From positions 1,054,001 through 1,118,000 of the forward strand of contig NZ_VWNA01000001.1 in the NCBI RefSeq assembly GCF_009600605.1: 64,000 nucleotides of DNA, given 5' to 3'. The notes under the pieces are model-generated. The model searched no databases. It was not told where the DNA came from and saw only the letters and a list, made by a program, of their open reading frames with translations. Of the stretch, positions 1 through 9,628 are shown piece after piece (positions within the stretch are counted from its first letter, which is position 1; every line of letters starts with the position of its first letter). This stretch comes from Segnochrobactrum spirostomi. Its GTDB lineage: Bacteria > Pseudomonadota > Alphaproteobacteria > Rhizobiales > Segnochrobactraceae. The position numbers were made by a program, and so were the translations under genes.

Positions 1-861
1 CACCGGAATCTGCAAATAATGGACCCCGTTCGCTTCGGCTTCGGGGAAGCGCCCGGCACGGATGTTGACCTGGATGGACGGCAGCAGCAGACGCGGCGCG
101 GACAAGGTCGCATCGCGCGCCGTGCGCATCGCCACGAAGGCGTCCTCGTCGACCCTGCCGCCGACGTGGACGTTGCTCCGCCGCTCGGCCTCGACGGTCG
201 TCTCCCAGGCATAATCGTCGCGTCCCGGCGCCTTGTAGTCGTGGCACATGAAGAGCCGCGTCTCGGGCGGCAGCGCGAGCAGGCGCTGGATCGAGCGGTA
301 AAGCGTGCGGGCGTCACCTCCGGGGAAATCTGCACGGGCCGTCCCGTAATCGGGCATGAACAGCGTGTCGCCGACGAACACCGCATCACCCATCCGGTAG
401 GCGACATCGGCCGGCGTATGGCCCGGCACGTAGAGAACCTCCACCTCGATCCCACCGATCATGAAGCGCTCGCCGTCGGCAAAGAGCTGGTCGAAATCGC
501 GCCCGTCGGCCGCGAGGTCCGTGGCGTTGAAGACGGGCCGGAAGATTCGCTGAACCTCGACGATGTGCTCGCCGATGGCGATCTTCGCGCCGGTGCGCGC
601 CTTGATGAGCGGGGCGCCGGACAGGTGGTCCGCGTGGGCGTGGGTTTCGAGCACCCAGGCGATGGTCAGCCCCGCCGCCTCGGCGGCACCAAGGATCGCC
701 TCTACCGAGGCGGTGTCCACCTCGCCCGAGGCGGGATCGAAATCGAGCACGGGATCGACCACGGCGGCGATGCGCGTTGTCGGATCGCTGACGAGATAGC
801 TCACCGTGAAGGTCGCCTCGTCGAAGAAGGCACGGATGTCGGGTTTCGTGTGAGAGGCCAT
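1..861 (-). CDS. blh: ETHE1/Blh-like MBL-fold persulfide dioxygenase (3' end cut by window)
   Basis: Metallo-beta-lactamase-fold protein of the ETHE1/Blh (persulfide dioxygenase) group, which oxidises glutathione persulfide to sulfite. The reading frame begins at ATG 861 (MASHTKPDIRAFF) and stays open to base 1, giving 287 residues ending ...HYLQIPV. The family is about this long, so only a few C-terminal residues are missing. The metal-binding THAHADH motif follows residue 70, after a GTxxD-poor N-terminal half typical of the family. It is divergent from a BigR-like repressor, the classic arrangement for sulfide detoxification in Alphaproteobacteria. Function is inferred from family and context; a general hydrolase is the alternative. 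Confidence 0.85.
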   Translation of the reverse strand, partial: MASHTKPDIRAFFDEATFTVSYLVSDPTTRIAAVVDPVLDFDPASGEVDTASVEAILGAAEAAGLTIAWVLETHAHADHLSGAPLIKARTGAKIAIGEHIVEVQRIFRPVFNATDLAADGRDFDQLFADGERFMIGGIEVEVLYVPGHTPADVAYRMGDAVFVGDTLFMPDYGTARADFPGGDARTLYRSIQRLLALPPETRLFMCHDYKAPGRDDYAWETTVEAERRSNVHVGGRVDEDAFVAMRTARDATLSAPRLLLPSIQVNIRAGRFPEAEANGVHYLQIPV

Positions 862-890
862 GGCCGGCTCCTGGGGTGCGCCCTTTCGTG

Positions 891-925
891 TTGACAGAAA
901 TATTAGCATTCACTAATTTAGTCAA
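891..925. promoter_or_regulatory. Overlapping divergent promoters with BigR-like operator
   Basis: Plus strand: TTGACA (891-896), 17-bp spacer, TAATTT (914-919), serving the repressor operon. Minus strand: TTGACT (925-920), 17-bp spacer, TATTTC (902-897), serving the dioxygenase. A perfect palindrome ATTAG-N6-CTAAT (902-917) lies inside both promoters, so one bound repressor would block both directions. Motifs are seen directly; BigR binding is inferred from the neighbouring gene and from the AT-rich dyads bound by BigR/SqrR proteins. Confidence 0.65.
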
Positions 926-934
926 ACCTAATTA

Positions 935-1273
935 ATGAGCCATCCAATGCCCGTGACCACCCCGGAAGCCGCGACGCTCGCCGCCCTCGAAGCGAAGGCG
1001 GAGGAGGCCGCGCGCTTCCTCTCCCTGCTCGCGAACGAGCGGCGCCTGCTGATCCTCTGCCACCTCGCGACGCGCGGGGAGATGAAGGTTTCGGCGCTCG
1101 CCGAGGCGGTCGACCTGTCCCAGTCGGCCCTGTCCCAGCATCTCGCAAAGCTGCGCGAAGACGGCCTCGTCGCCTTCCGCCGCGAGAGCCAGACGCTGTT
1201 CTACCGCCTCGACGATCCCCGGGCGGCGCGCCTGCTCGCGACGCTCAAAGACATCTTCTGCCCCGCGCTCTGA
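935..1273 (+). CDS. bigR: ArsR-family persulfide-responsive repressor (BigR/SqrR type)
   Basis: A 112-residue winged-helix ArsR-family repressor. The recognition helix region is around residues 55-80 (SALAEAVDLSQSALSQHL). Cys42 (LILCHLA) and Cys109 (IFCPAL, near the C-terminus) match in spacing the two cysteines that form a polysulfide bridge in SqrR and BigR, so it should release DNA when persulfides accumulate. With the predicted -10 at 914-919 the leader before ATG 935 is only about nine bases; ATG 947 is an alternative start. It heads a run with the rhodanese and TauE genes and faces the dioxygenase gene. Confidence 0.88.
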   Translation: MSHPMPVTTPEAATLAALEAKAEEAARFLSLLANERRLLILCHLATRGEMKVSALAEAVDLSQSALSQHLAKLREDGLVAFRRESQTLFYRLDDPRAARLLATLKDIFCPAL

Positions 1274-1295
1274 CCCCGTTCGAAGGACCTGCATC

Positions 1296-1847
1296 ATGAG
1301 TCTTCAACCGATCGATCCCGCCGCCGCCGCCCGTCTCGCCGCCGCCGGTGCCCTCGTCGTCGACATCCGCGAGGCGGACGAATATGCCCGCGAGCACATC
1401 GCCGGGGCGCGCAACGTCGCCGTTTCCCGCCTCGCCGCCACGGCGGCCCCGACCGACGACCGCGCCCTGGTGTTTCATTGCCGCAGCGGCAACCGCACCA
1501 ACGTCAACGCCGTCGCACTCGCGGAGTGGGCGGGTACGCGGTCGGCCTACGTGATGACCGGCGGCCTCGATGGCTGGAAGGCCGCCGGGCTCGCGACCGT
1601 TCGCGACACCCGCCGCCCGATCGAAATCATGCGTCAGGTCCAGATCACCGCGGGGTCGCTCGTCCTGATCGGCGTCGTGCTCGGTTATCTCGTCGCCCCG
1701 GACTTCTTCCTGCTGTCGGGCCTGATCGGCGCCGGCCTTCTGTTCGCCGGCGTCTCGGGCTGGTGCGGCATGGCGAAGCTGCTCGCCCTGATGCCGTGGA
1801 ACCGTCCGTCGCCGATCGCCGCGACGCCGGCCTCGTCGGCACGGTGA
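1296..1847 (+). CDS. Rhodanese with C-terminal DUF2892 membrane segment
   Basis: A 183-residue protein. Residues 1-105 form a rhodanese domain with the active-site loop CRSGNRT, the cysteine carrying the transferred sulfane sulfur. Residues 115-165 contain two hydrophobic helices of the DUF2892 type, so the enzyme is probably membrane-anchored with the rhodanese domain in the cytoplasm. It is 22 bases after the repressor gene, and its TGA overlaps a possible GTG start of the exporter gene, so the three are probably co-transcribed. Role inferred: passing sulfane sulfur produced during sulfide oxidation. Some BigR operons encode a Blh protein with rhodanese domain fused; here the activities are separate. 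Confidence 0.85.
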   Translation: MSLQPIDPAAAARLAAAGALVVDIREADEYAREHIAGARNVAVSRLAATAAPTDDRALVFHCRSGNRTNVNAVALAEWAGTRSAYVMTGGLDGWKAAGLATVRDTRRPIEIMRQVQITAGSLVLIGVVLGYLVAPDFFLLSGLIGAGLLFAGVSGWCGMAKLLALMPWNRPSPIAATPASSAR

Positions 1848-1852
1848 TCGCC

Positions 1853-2656
1853 ATGACGCCCGCTCTCCTTCCTGCTGGGCTCGCCATCGGAAGCGGCGGG
1901 CTCATCGGCCTCGTGCTCGGCCTCATCGGCGGCGGAGGCTCGATCCTGGCGGTGCCGCTCCTCGTCTACGGGGTCGGCGTCGCCTCGCCGCACGTCGCAA
2001 TCGGCACCGCCGCCGTCGCGGTGGCGCTCAATGCCGGCGGCGGGCTCGCCGCCCACGCCCGCCAGCACACGATCAAATGGCGCTGCGCCCTGGTCTTCGC
2101 CGCCACGGGCGTCGTCGGTGCCCTCGTTGGATCGGCGTTCGGCAAGGCAATGGACGGCGAGCGCCTGCTCGCTCTGTTCGGCGCGGTGATGATCGGGGTC
2201 GGCCTCCTGATGCTGCGGCCGCGCCGCGGCGGCGACCGGGCCGACGTGCGGCTCGATTCGTCGAGTGCGGCCTACCTCCTGCCGCGGTTGATCGGGATCG
2301 GCTTCGCCGTCGGCGTGCTCGCCGGCTTCTTCGGCATCGGCGGCGGCTTCCTCATCGTGCCGGGCCTCATCGCCGCGACGCGGATGCCGTTGCGCAACGC
2401 GATCGGCACCTCTCTCGTCTCGGTCGCGGCGTTCGGCGTTGCGGGGGCCGCTTCCTACGCCGCCTCGGGCTATGTCGATTGGCCCCTCGCCGCCCTCGTC
2501 ATCGTGGGCGGCTTGGCCGGCAGCCTCGCCGGAACCCATCTCGGCACTGCGCTCGCGGGACGCCGCGGCCTGCTCACGGCGATGTTCTCGGCAATCGTCA
2601 TCACCGTCGGGATCTATGTCGTCGTCCGCGGCCTCCTCCCGCTCCACGTCGTCTGA
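1853..2656 (+). CDS. TauE/SafE-family sulfite/anion exporter
   Basis: A 267-residue polytopic membrane protein with about eight hydrophobic helices and the two glycine-rich repeats typical of TauE/SafE (GLIGGGGSILAVPLL near residue 25 and GFFGIGGGFLIVPGL near 165). Family members export sulfite or small organosulfur anions, which fits an operon whose dioxygenase generates sulfite. Start ATG 1853 was chosen; GTG 1844, overlapping the rhodanese stop codon, would add three residues and suggests translational coupling. The substrate is inferred from context only. Confidence 0.87.
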   Translation: MTPALLPAGLAIGSGGLIGLVLGLIGGGGSILAVPLLVYGVGVASPHVAIGTAAVAVALNAGGGLAAHARQHTIKWRCALVFAATGVVGALVGSAFGKAMDGERLLALFGAVMIGVGLLMLRPRRGGDRADVRLDSSSAAYLLPRLIGIGFAVGVLAGFFGIGGGFLIVPGLIAATRMPLRNAIGTSLVSVAAFGVAGAASYAASGYVDWPLAALVIVGGLAGSLAGTHLGTALAGRRGLLTAMFSAIVITVGIYVVVRGLLPLHVV

Positions 2657-2783
2657 GGCACCTCACCGAGCTGCGATGGCCGGGCGGCTTGAAGGGGCAG
2701 CGCCGGGCGAGTAGGAGAGCGGGGCGCCCGAGGGGCGCTTTGACCGGCTCACGACCCGCCGGCGAGGGCGGAGGCCGATCATC

Positions 2784-3944
2784 ATGGAAGCGACCGTTGC
2801 GACCCGCACCCGGGGCGGTGCGGCCGAGCGATTCGCGACCCGCGTTGCGTTCTTCGTGATCGGCGTGACGCTGTCGAGCTGGGCACCGCTGGTACCCTTC
2901 GCCAAGGCGCGGCTCGGCGCCGACGACGCGACCCTCGGCCTTCTGCTGCTCTGCCTCGGCGCCGGCGCCGTGATCACCATGCCCCTGTCGGGTGCGATGA
3001 TCGCGCGGTTCGGCTGCCGGGCGGTCGTGACCACCGCCGCGATTCTGCTGTTCGTGACGCTGCCGCTGCTCGCCTTCGTGTCGAGCGTACCCGTATTCGC
3101 CATCGTCCTGCTCCTGTTCGGCGCTGGGTCGGGAGCGATCGACGTGGCGGCAAACGTCAATGCGATGATGGTCGAGCGCGCCTCCGGGCGGGCGCTGATG
3201 TCGGGCTTTCATGGGCTCTTCAGCGTCGGCGGCATCGTCGGCGCGGCGGGGATGAGCGCTCTCCTCGCCCTCGGCGTGGCGCCTCTCGCCGCGGTCTCCG
3301 GCATCATGGTCGCGCTCGCATCCCTATTCGCGGCGAGCGCCCGCTTCCTGATTCCTTCGGCGGCGCAGGACGGCGGCAAGGCGCCGGCCTTCGCCGTGCC
3401 CCACGGCATCGTCATCGTTCTCGGCGGCCTCGCCTGCATCGCTTTCCTGGCGGAAGGGGCGATTCTCGATTGGAGCGCGCTCTTCCTCACGACCCAGCGC
3501 GGCTTCGATCCGGCTCATGCGGGGCTCGGCTATGCCGCGTTCGCCGCCGCGATGACCCTCGGCCGCCTCACCGGCGATCGGATCGTCGCGGCACTCGGCG
3601 GGGTACGGGTGCTGGCGCTCGGCGGGCTCATGGCCGCCGCCGGCTTCCTTGTCGCGATGCTGGTGCCGTTCGGGATCGCGACGCTCGCGGGCTTCGTGCT
3701 GGTCGGGCTCGGCTCATCCAACATCGTGCCGGTGATCTACAACGTCACCGGCCGGCAGACGGCGATGGCGACGAGCCACGCGACCGCCGCCGTCACCACC
3801 CTGGGCTATGCCGGCATCCTGGTCGGCCCGGCGATGATCGGGTTCGTCGCCAACGCGACCGGACTCGCGGCCGCCTTCGGCCTTCTCGGCGTTCTCCTCC
3901 TCGTCGTCTCGGCGAGCGCGCGGATCGCCCGCGCGCCGACCTGA
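2784..3944 (+). CDS. Major facilitator superfamily transporter
   Basis: A 386-residue protein with about twelve hydrophobic segments in two halves, as in the MFS. The loop after helix 2 (IARFGCR, around residue 73) resembles the MFS signature loop. It belongs to the short MFS group related to YbjJ-like/fucose-permease-like proteins; the substrate cannot be told from sequence. It lies 127 bases after the TauE gene on the same strand, with no terminator recognised between. The 5' region has AGGGCGGAGG about ten bases before ATG 2784. Confidence 0.82.
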   Translation: MEATVATRTRGGAAERFATRVAFFVIGVTLSSWAPLVPFAKARLGADDATLGLLLLCLGAGAVITMPLSGAMIARFGCRAVVTTAAILLFVTLPLLAFVSSVPVFAIVLLLFGAGSGAIDVAANVNAMMVERASGRALMSGFHGLFSVGGIVGAAGMSALLALGVAPLAAVSGIMVALASLFAASARFLIPSAAQDGGKAPAFAVPHGIVIVLGGLACIAFLAEGAILDWSALFLTTQRGFDPAHAGLGYAAFAAAMTLGRLTGDRIVAALGGVRVLALGGLMAAAGFLVAMLVPFGIATLAGFVLVGLGSSNIVPVIYNVTGRQTAMATSHATAAVTTLGYAGILVGPAMIGFVANATGLAAAFGLLGVLLLVVSASARIARAPT

Positions 3945-3970
3945 CCGGGGGTCGTCGGCCGGATCGCGCG

Positions 3971-4201
3971 TCAGCCTTTGCCCGAGCGGACGACCTTCTG
4001 GATCGGACGCGGCGGATTGCCGGACATCTCGGCAATCTTGCGGTCCTGCGCCTCGAGGAAGGGGCGCGCCGGACTATCGCCGTCGAGGCCGCCGACCTCG
4101 ATCGCCGGGACCTTGCGATTCGAGGCGCGGCCGCCGTCCTCGTAGAACACGTCGAACAGAACGAAGCCGTCGGTGCTTTGCTTCTTGGTGGAACGGGCCA
4201 T
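3971..4201 (-). CDS. Conserved small protein of unknown function
   Basis: A 76-residue soluble, charged protein starting MARSTKKQ and ending VVRSGKG. It has no signal peptide or membrane segment. The middle (VFYEDGGRASNRKVP ... GLDGD) resembles small conserved hypothetical proteins I recall from Hyphomicrobiales. I chose ATG 4201 because the residues upstream in the same frame are low-complexity and because the conserved-looking part begins there. It is convergent with the MFS gene (26 bases between stops). No function proposed. Confidence 0.65.
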   Translation of the reverse strand: MARSTKKQSTDGFVLFDVFYEDGGRASNRKVPAIEVGGLDGDSPARPFLEAQDRKIAEMSGNPPRPIQKVVRSGKG

Positions 4202-4436
4202 GGTGTGAGTCCTCGGTCGAACGGCGGCCGCGCTCGGCGTCCGCACGGGCGGGCGAGGCGGCGTTGGGCATGGGAAACCGCCGAGGGACGCGCAGAGGGG
4301 CCCGGGCGGAGCGACAGTGGAAGCGGCGTTCGGCGGGCGGCGTGCGTGAGGCGGCGGTGATCCGCGCCGGGTTCTCCTCATACACGGCCAGGATGGCGGT
4401 GCGGTGGCAGCGGGTCCGAACGGCCCCTCTTCTCGA

Positions 4437-5882
4437 TCAGCCGGTCGAGAGGACGAGGTTGCGCACGATCGGGTAGATCTGCCCTTCCCACTTGCGGCCG
4501 CTGAACACCCCATAATGGCCGACGCCCGGCTGCATATGGTGGCGCTTCAGGAACGGTTTCAAGCCCGAACAGAGCTCGTGGGCCGCCGATGTCTGGCCGA
4601 GTGCACAGATATCGTCGCGCTCACCCTCGACGGTGAGGAGCGCAGTGCGCCGAATCGCACGAGGCTCGACCTTGACGCCGCGATAGACGAGCGCGCCACG
4701 GGCGAGGTCCGCGTCCTGGAACACGCGCCTGACCGTCTCGAGATAGAACTCGGCCGGGAGGTCGAGCACGGCGAAATATTCGTCGTAGAAGGCCTTGATG
4801 GTCGCCGCCTTCTCCGTCTCTCCGTTGGCGATGTGGTCGGCGAGTTCGATGTGGGCGTTGAGGTGCCGCTTCAGGTTCATCGAGACGAAGGCGAGCAGTT
4901 GCACGAAGCCCGGATAGACCCGTCTCCCGCCGCCGTCGTAGCGGCGCGGCACGGTCGAGATGAGGTTCTGCTCGAACCAGGCCATCGGCTTCGACAGGGC
5001 GAGTTCGTTGACCTTGGTCGGGTTGACGCGGGTATCGACAGGGCCCGCCATCAGAATCATCGAGCGGGGCTGGTCGGGACTGCCGTCCGCAGCCATCAGC
5101 GCCACCGCGGCGAGCACCTGGACGCACGGCTGGCAGACCGCCAGCACGTGGGCCTCGGGGCCGAGATGCTTCAGGAAGCGGATCACGTGCTCGACATAAT
5201 CGTCGAAGCCGAAGGGCCCCGCGGCGAGCGGCACGTCGCGGGCATTGTGCCAATCGGTGATGTAGACGTCGTGGTCAGCAAGGAGCGTGCGCACCGTGTT
5301 GCGCAGCAGCGTCGCGAAGTGCCCGGACATCGGCGCAACCACCAGCACCGGCGGCTGCGCGACCTCCACATCCTTGGCGAAATGGAGCAGCGTCGCGAAC
5401 GGCGTCGTCAACACCGCCTCCTCGCGCACCGCCACCTCGCGGTTGCCGACCGTCACGGCCTCGATGCCGTAAGCCGGCCGGGCGTGGGTCAGGCGCGCGC
5501 GGGCGATGAGTTCGAGCCCGGCGGCGACGCGGCGCGCGCCGGGACCGTCGGCCGCCTCGGCGATCAGCCGCGCCGGATCGGCGGCCCAAGGCAACGCGAT
5601 CTTCGCGGCACCGCCGCCGAACCAGCCGAACGGCGACCCGTTCGCTTGTCCGAGCGCTCCGAACAAATCGCCCCACGGCGCGCCACCGGCCTTGTCGCCC
5701 CACAGCCGGGAGAACCAATCGAGCCCCGGCATCACGAACGGGGCTGCGGCGAACGAGGATGTGGCGAACGGAAAAAGCGAACCGCCCGCGGCGGCGCGGG
5801 CGATCATACCGAGACCACCCGCAGCGAAGGCGCGCAGCGGGTCTCCGAGGTCGGACTGGGCCTGATAGGCACGGTACAGCAC
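4437..5882 (-). CDS. phaZ: Intracellular polyhydroxyalkanoate (PHB) depolymerase
   Basis: A 481-residue alpha/beta-hydrolase of the intracellular PHB depolymerase family, mobilising storage granules to 3-hydroxybutyrate. The start is taken at GTG 5882 because the family begins with a (M)LYxAYQAQ-like motif, seen here as VLYRAYQAQSDL. The catalytic region shows VCQPCVQ, where the family has a cysteine in place of the usual lipase-box serine. The C-terminal PGVGHYGVFSGRKWEGQIYP block is typical. An upstream in-frame ATG (6017) would add residues of no family resemblance. It is divergent from the GST gene, with about 100 bases for two promoters. Confidence 0.9.
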   Translation of the reverse strand: MLYRAYQAQSDLGDPLRAFAAGGLGMIARAAAGGSLFPFATSSFAAAPFVMPGLDWFSRLWGDKAGGAPWGDLFGALGQANGSPFGWFGGGAAKIALPWAADPARLIAEAADGPGARRVAAGLELIARARLTHARPAYGIEAVTVGNREVAVREEAVLTTPFATLLHFAKDVEVAQPPVLVVAPMSGHFATLLRNTVRTLLADHDVYITDWHNARDVPLAAGPFGFDDYVEHVIRFLKHLGPEAHVLAVCQPCVQVLAAVALMAADGSPDQPRSMILMAGPVDTRVNPTKVNELALSKPMAWFEQNLISTVPRRYDGGGRRVYPGFVQLLAFVSMNLKRHLNAHIELADHIANGETEKAATIKAFYDEYFAVLDLPAEFYLETVRRVFQDADLARGALVYRGVKVEPRAIRRTALLTVEGERDDICALGQTSAAHELCSGLKPFLKRHHMQPGVGHYGVFSGRKWEGQIYPIVRNLVLSTG

Positions 5883-5985
5883 GCGGCCTGCCCCCGGACG
5901 GATCGAACACGGAGGAAAGCTAGAATATTTCTTTTTGCAGTGCGAGATGATTATCTGATCCCAGACGGGCGACGAGAGGCGGGCG

Positions 5986-6639
5986 ATGGCGACGGCGACG
6001 CTGACCATTTCGAGCAAGAATTATTCGTCCTGGTCGCTGCGCGGCTGGTTGCTCTGCCGCATGGCCGGCATCGCCTTCGAGGAGATGCCGATCCCGTTCG
6101 ACGATCCCGATGCGCGCGCCGAGCTCCTGCTGCTCTCGCCCTCCTTCCTGGTGCCCTGCCTCGAACATGACGGCGCGCGGGTGTGGGATACGCTCGCCAT
6201 CGCGGAATATCTCGCCGAGCTCTTTCCGGCCGCCGGTCTGCTGCCGGCCGATCGCATCCCACGGGCGCTCTGCCGATCGGTCTCCGGCGAAATGCACTCG
6301 GGCTTCGCCAACCTGCGCTCGGCCCTGCCGATGAACCTGCGGGCGCGCTATCCCGGCTTCAAGATCTGGGCCGGCGCCAAGCCCGACATCGACCGCGTCA
6401 CCGCGATCTGGCGTGAGTGCCTCGCCCGCTCCGGCGGCCCCTTCCTGTTCGGCGCGCCGACCATGGCGGACGCCATGTACGCGCCGGTCTGCACCCGCTT
6501 CACCACCTACGACGTCGCGCTCGACGAGGTCTGCACGGGCTATGTGCGGACCGTGCTCGACTGGCCCGTTCTCGGCGAGTGGATCAAGGCCGCCCAGGCC
6601 GAGCCGGAGGAGCTCGAGGAGCTCGACGTCGAGTTCTGA
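5986..6639 (+). CDS. Glutathione S-transferase family protein
   Basis: A 217-residue protein with an N-terminal thioredoxin-like domain (residues 5-80; [16 protein letters not shown] holds the usual catalytic Ser/Tyr region) and an all-helical C-terminal domain. The [23 protein letters not shown] pair matches the cis-proline and glutathione-binding segments of GSTs. It ends in an acidic tail ([12 protein letters not shown]). It could be a conjugating enzyme or a maleylacetoacetate-isomerase-like protein; the substrate is not predictable. Confidence 0.87.
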   Translation: MATATLTISSKNYSSWSLRGWLLCRMAGIAFEEMPIPFDDPDARAELLLLSPSFLVPCLEHDGARVWDTLAIAEYLAELFPAAGLLPADRIPRALCRSVSGEMHSGFANLRSALPMNLRARYPGFKIWAGAKPDIDRVTAIWRECLARSGGPFLFGAPTMADAMYAPVCTRFTTYDVALDEVCTGYVRTVLDWPVLGEWIKAAQAEPEELEELDVEF

Positions 6640-6808
6640 GCGCCTGCCGGTTCCGCCGTCGCCCCGCTTGCATCCGCGAGGGAGCGGTGGCACGGAGCTT
6701 GCGTCTATCAAGGATGCGGAGCGCGACGATCCTCCCCGCGCGCACCGCCCTTCGCGTCCGATCGGCCACCCCCGCCGTCACGAACCGCCTTTATCGTCAG
6801 GAGCCAGC

Positions 6809-9597
6809 ATGGCCGCCATCGCCGAAGCCACTCTTGCAAGCCTACCGCACGAGATCGACGCCACGGCCGACCGCGACAAGCCGCTGTTCGACGACGTGCG
6901 GCTACTCGGCCAATTGCTCGGCGATACCGTCCGCGAGCAGGAGGGCGAGACGACCTTCGAGCTCATCGAGGCGATCCGCCGGCTCTCGGTCGCCTTCCAG
7001 CGGCGCGCCGACGAGGAGGCGGGCCGCAACCTCAATAGCCTTTTGAAGAGCCTCAGCCCGGCGGAGACGGTGTCCGTCATCCGCGCCTTCTCCTATTTCT
7101 CGCACCTCGCGAACCTCGCCGAGGACTGCCACAACCTTCGGCAGCGCGCCCACCTGGAGGCGAACGAAGAGCACATCGAGGGCAGCCTCGACCACTCCTT
7201 CGACCTGCTCGCCGAGGCCGGCATCGAGGACGAGCGCGTGGTCCGCGCGCTGTCGCGAAGCTGGGTCTCGCCGGTGCTCACCGCCCACCCGACCGAGGTG
7301 CAGCGCAAGAGCATCCTCGACGCCGAGCGCGCCATCGCCGTCCTTCTCGCCGAACGCGAGACCATGCGGACGCCGCGCGCCCGCGCCGAGAACGAGGCGC
7401 TCTTGCGCACCCGCATCAGCCAGCTCTGGCAGACGAGGCTCCTGCGCGTCGTCAAGCTCACCGTGGCCGACGAGATCGAAAACGCCCTCTCCTATTATCG
7501 CAGCACCTTCCTCACCCAGATCCCGCGGCTCTATGCCGAGCTCGACGAGCGCCTCGGCAAGCCGGTGGCGCCGTTCTTCCGCATGGGCAACTGGATCGGT
7601 GGCGACCGCGACGGCAACCCGAACGTCAATGCGGCGACCCTGGACATGGCGATCCGCCGTCACGGCGAGACGGTGCTGCGCCATTATCTGACGAAGGTGC
7701 ACGAGCTCGGTGCCGAACTTTCGATCTCGCGCATGCTGGTCGGCTGCTCGCCTGAACTCCAGGGCCTCGCCGAGCGCTCCGGCGACGACAACCCGCACCG
7801 CGACGACGAGCCCTATCGCCGCGCCCTCACCGGGATCTATGCCCGCCTCGCCGGCACGCTGAAGGCGCTGACCGGCGGCGATGCGCTCCGCCACGCCGTC
7901 GCCCCGGGCACTGCCTATCAGAACGCGGGCGAGTTCCTCGCCGACCTGCGCGTGATCGAGGACTCCCTGAAGCGCCACCACGGCGCCGCCCTGGTTCGCC
8001 CGCTGCTCGCGCCGCTGATCCGGGCCGTCGAGGTGTTCGGCTTCCACCTCGCCACCACCGACCTGCGCCAGAGCTCCGACAAGCACGAGGCGGTCGTCGC
8101 CGAACTGCTCGCGGCGGCGCGGGTCGAGGCGAACTATTCGGCGCTCGACGAGGAGGCGAAGCGATCGCTCCTCCTCTCCGTCCTGTCCGACCCGCGCAGC
8201 CTCAAGGTGCGCACGGCGTCCTATTCCGAGGCGACCGAGACCGAACTCCTCATCTTCGAGACGGCCCGGCGGCTGCGCGCCAAGTTCGGCCGCGAGGCGA
8301 TCCGCCACTACATCATCAGCCACACCGAGAGCGTCAGCGACCTCCTCGAGGTACTCGTCCTCCAGAAGGAAGCGGGCCTCCTCCACGGCACCCTGTCGCC
8401 CATGTCGGCGAACCAGGCGAAGGTCGACCTCATCGTCGTGCCGCTGTTCGAGACGATCGAGGATCTGCGCGCCGCCGAACCGATCATGCGCGCCTTCTAC
8501 GATCTGCCCGGCATCGAGGCGATGGTGCGCAATTCGAGCGGCGAGCAGGACATCATGCTCGGCTATTCGGACAGCAACAAAGACGGCGGCTATCTGACCT
8601 CGAACTGGGAGCTCTACCGCTCCTCGACCGCCCTCGTCCGCCTGTTCGAATCGAAGCCCGGCCTGACGCTGCGCCTGTTCCACGGCCGCGGCGGCGCCGT
8701 CGGCCGCGGCGGCGGACCGTCCTATCAGGCGATCATCGCCCAGCCCCGGGCACGGTGAAGGGCCAGATCCGCCTCACCGAACAGGGCGAGGTGATCAACG
8801 CGAAATATGCGAACCCCGAGATCGGCAAGCGCAATCTCGAGACGCTGATGGCCGCCGCCATCGAGGCGACCCTGCTCACCCGCGAGGAGCGCGCGCCGCC
8901 GGAATTCCTGGAGGCCGCGGCCGACCTCTCGGCGCGCTCGATGAAGGCCTACCGCACGCTCGTCTACGAGACCGACGGCTTCACCGATTATTTCTTCACC
9001 GCGACGCCGATCGCCGAGATCGCCGAGCTCAACATCGGCTCGCGCCCCGCCTCGCGGCGCGCCAACCGGCGGATCGAGGATCTGCGCGCCATCCCGTGGT
9101 CGTTCTCGTGGGGCCAGAGCCGCGTCGCCCTGCCCGGCTGGTTCGGCTTCGGCAGCGCGGTCGAAGGGTTCCTCGCCGACGGCCCGGCCGACCGGCTGCC
9201 GCTTCTGAAGCACATGGGCGCGGAGTGGCCGTTCTTCCGCACCACGCTGTCCAACATGGACATGGTGCTCGCCAAGGCCGACCTCGGCGTCGCGCGCCGC
9301 TATGCCGACTTGGTGCCGGACCGGGCGCTCGCCGAGCGCATCTTCGGGGAAATCGAGGCGGAGTGGCACCGCGTGGTGAAGGCGCTCGAGGCGATCACCG
9401 GCGAGGCGAAGCGGCTCGCCGACAGCCCGGCGCTCGCCCGCTCGATCACCCATCGCTCGGCCTACATCACGCCGCTCAACCATCTCCAGGTCGAGCTCTT
9501 ACGCCGCTGGCGCAGCGGGGCCGTGGACGACAAGGCCCAGCGCGGCATCCTCATTTCGATCAACGGCGTCGCCGCGGGCCTGCGCAACAGCGGATGA
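6809..9597 (+). pseudogene. ppc: Phosphoenolpyruvate carboxylase, interrupted by a one-base frameshift
   Basis: PEP carboxylase makes oxaloacetate from PEP and bicarbonate. ATG 6809 follows a CAGGAG ribosome site at 6798-6803. Frame one (6809-8758) carries [34 protein letters not shown] and [14 protein letters not shown], then reads [12 protein letters not shown]. Frame two (8755-9597) resumes exactly where the family continues ([29 protein letters not shown]) and runs to the usual C-terminus [14 protein letters not shown]. Adding one C to the CCCC run at 8744-8747 restores a 929-residue protein. The frames overlap as GTGA at 8755-8758. A sequencing error in the homopolymer is the simplest explanation; a true mutation or slippage is possible. 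No other decay is visible. Confidence 0.9.
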
Positions 9598-9628
9598 AGA
9601 TCACCTGCCCAAGATCGATCGGACCCCT

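Noticed and set aside
4404..6170. Long plus-strand open frame opposite phaZ (about 588 codons)
   Set aside because: Arg/Glu/His-rich shadow of a high-GC gene; no recognisable domain, while the minus-strand frame is a clear PHB depolymerase.
8739..8758. Programmed ribosomal frameshift in ppc
   Set aside because: No slippery heptamer with downstream pseudoknot seen, and PEP carboxylases are not known to use frameshifting; a missing base is simpler.
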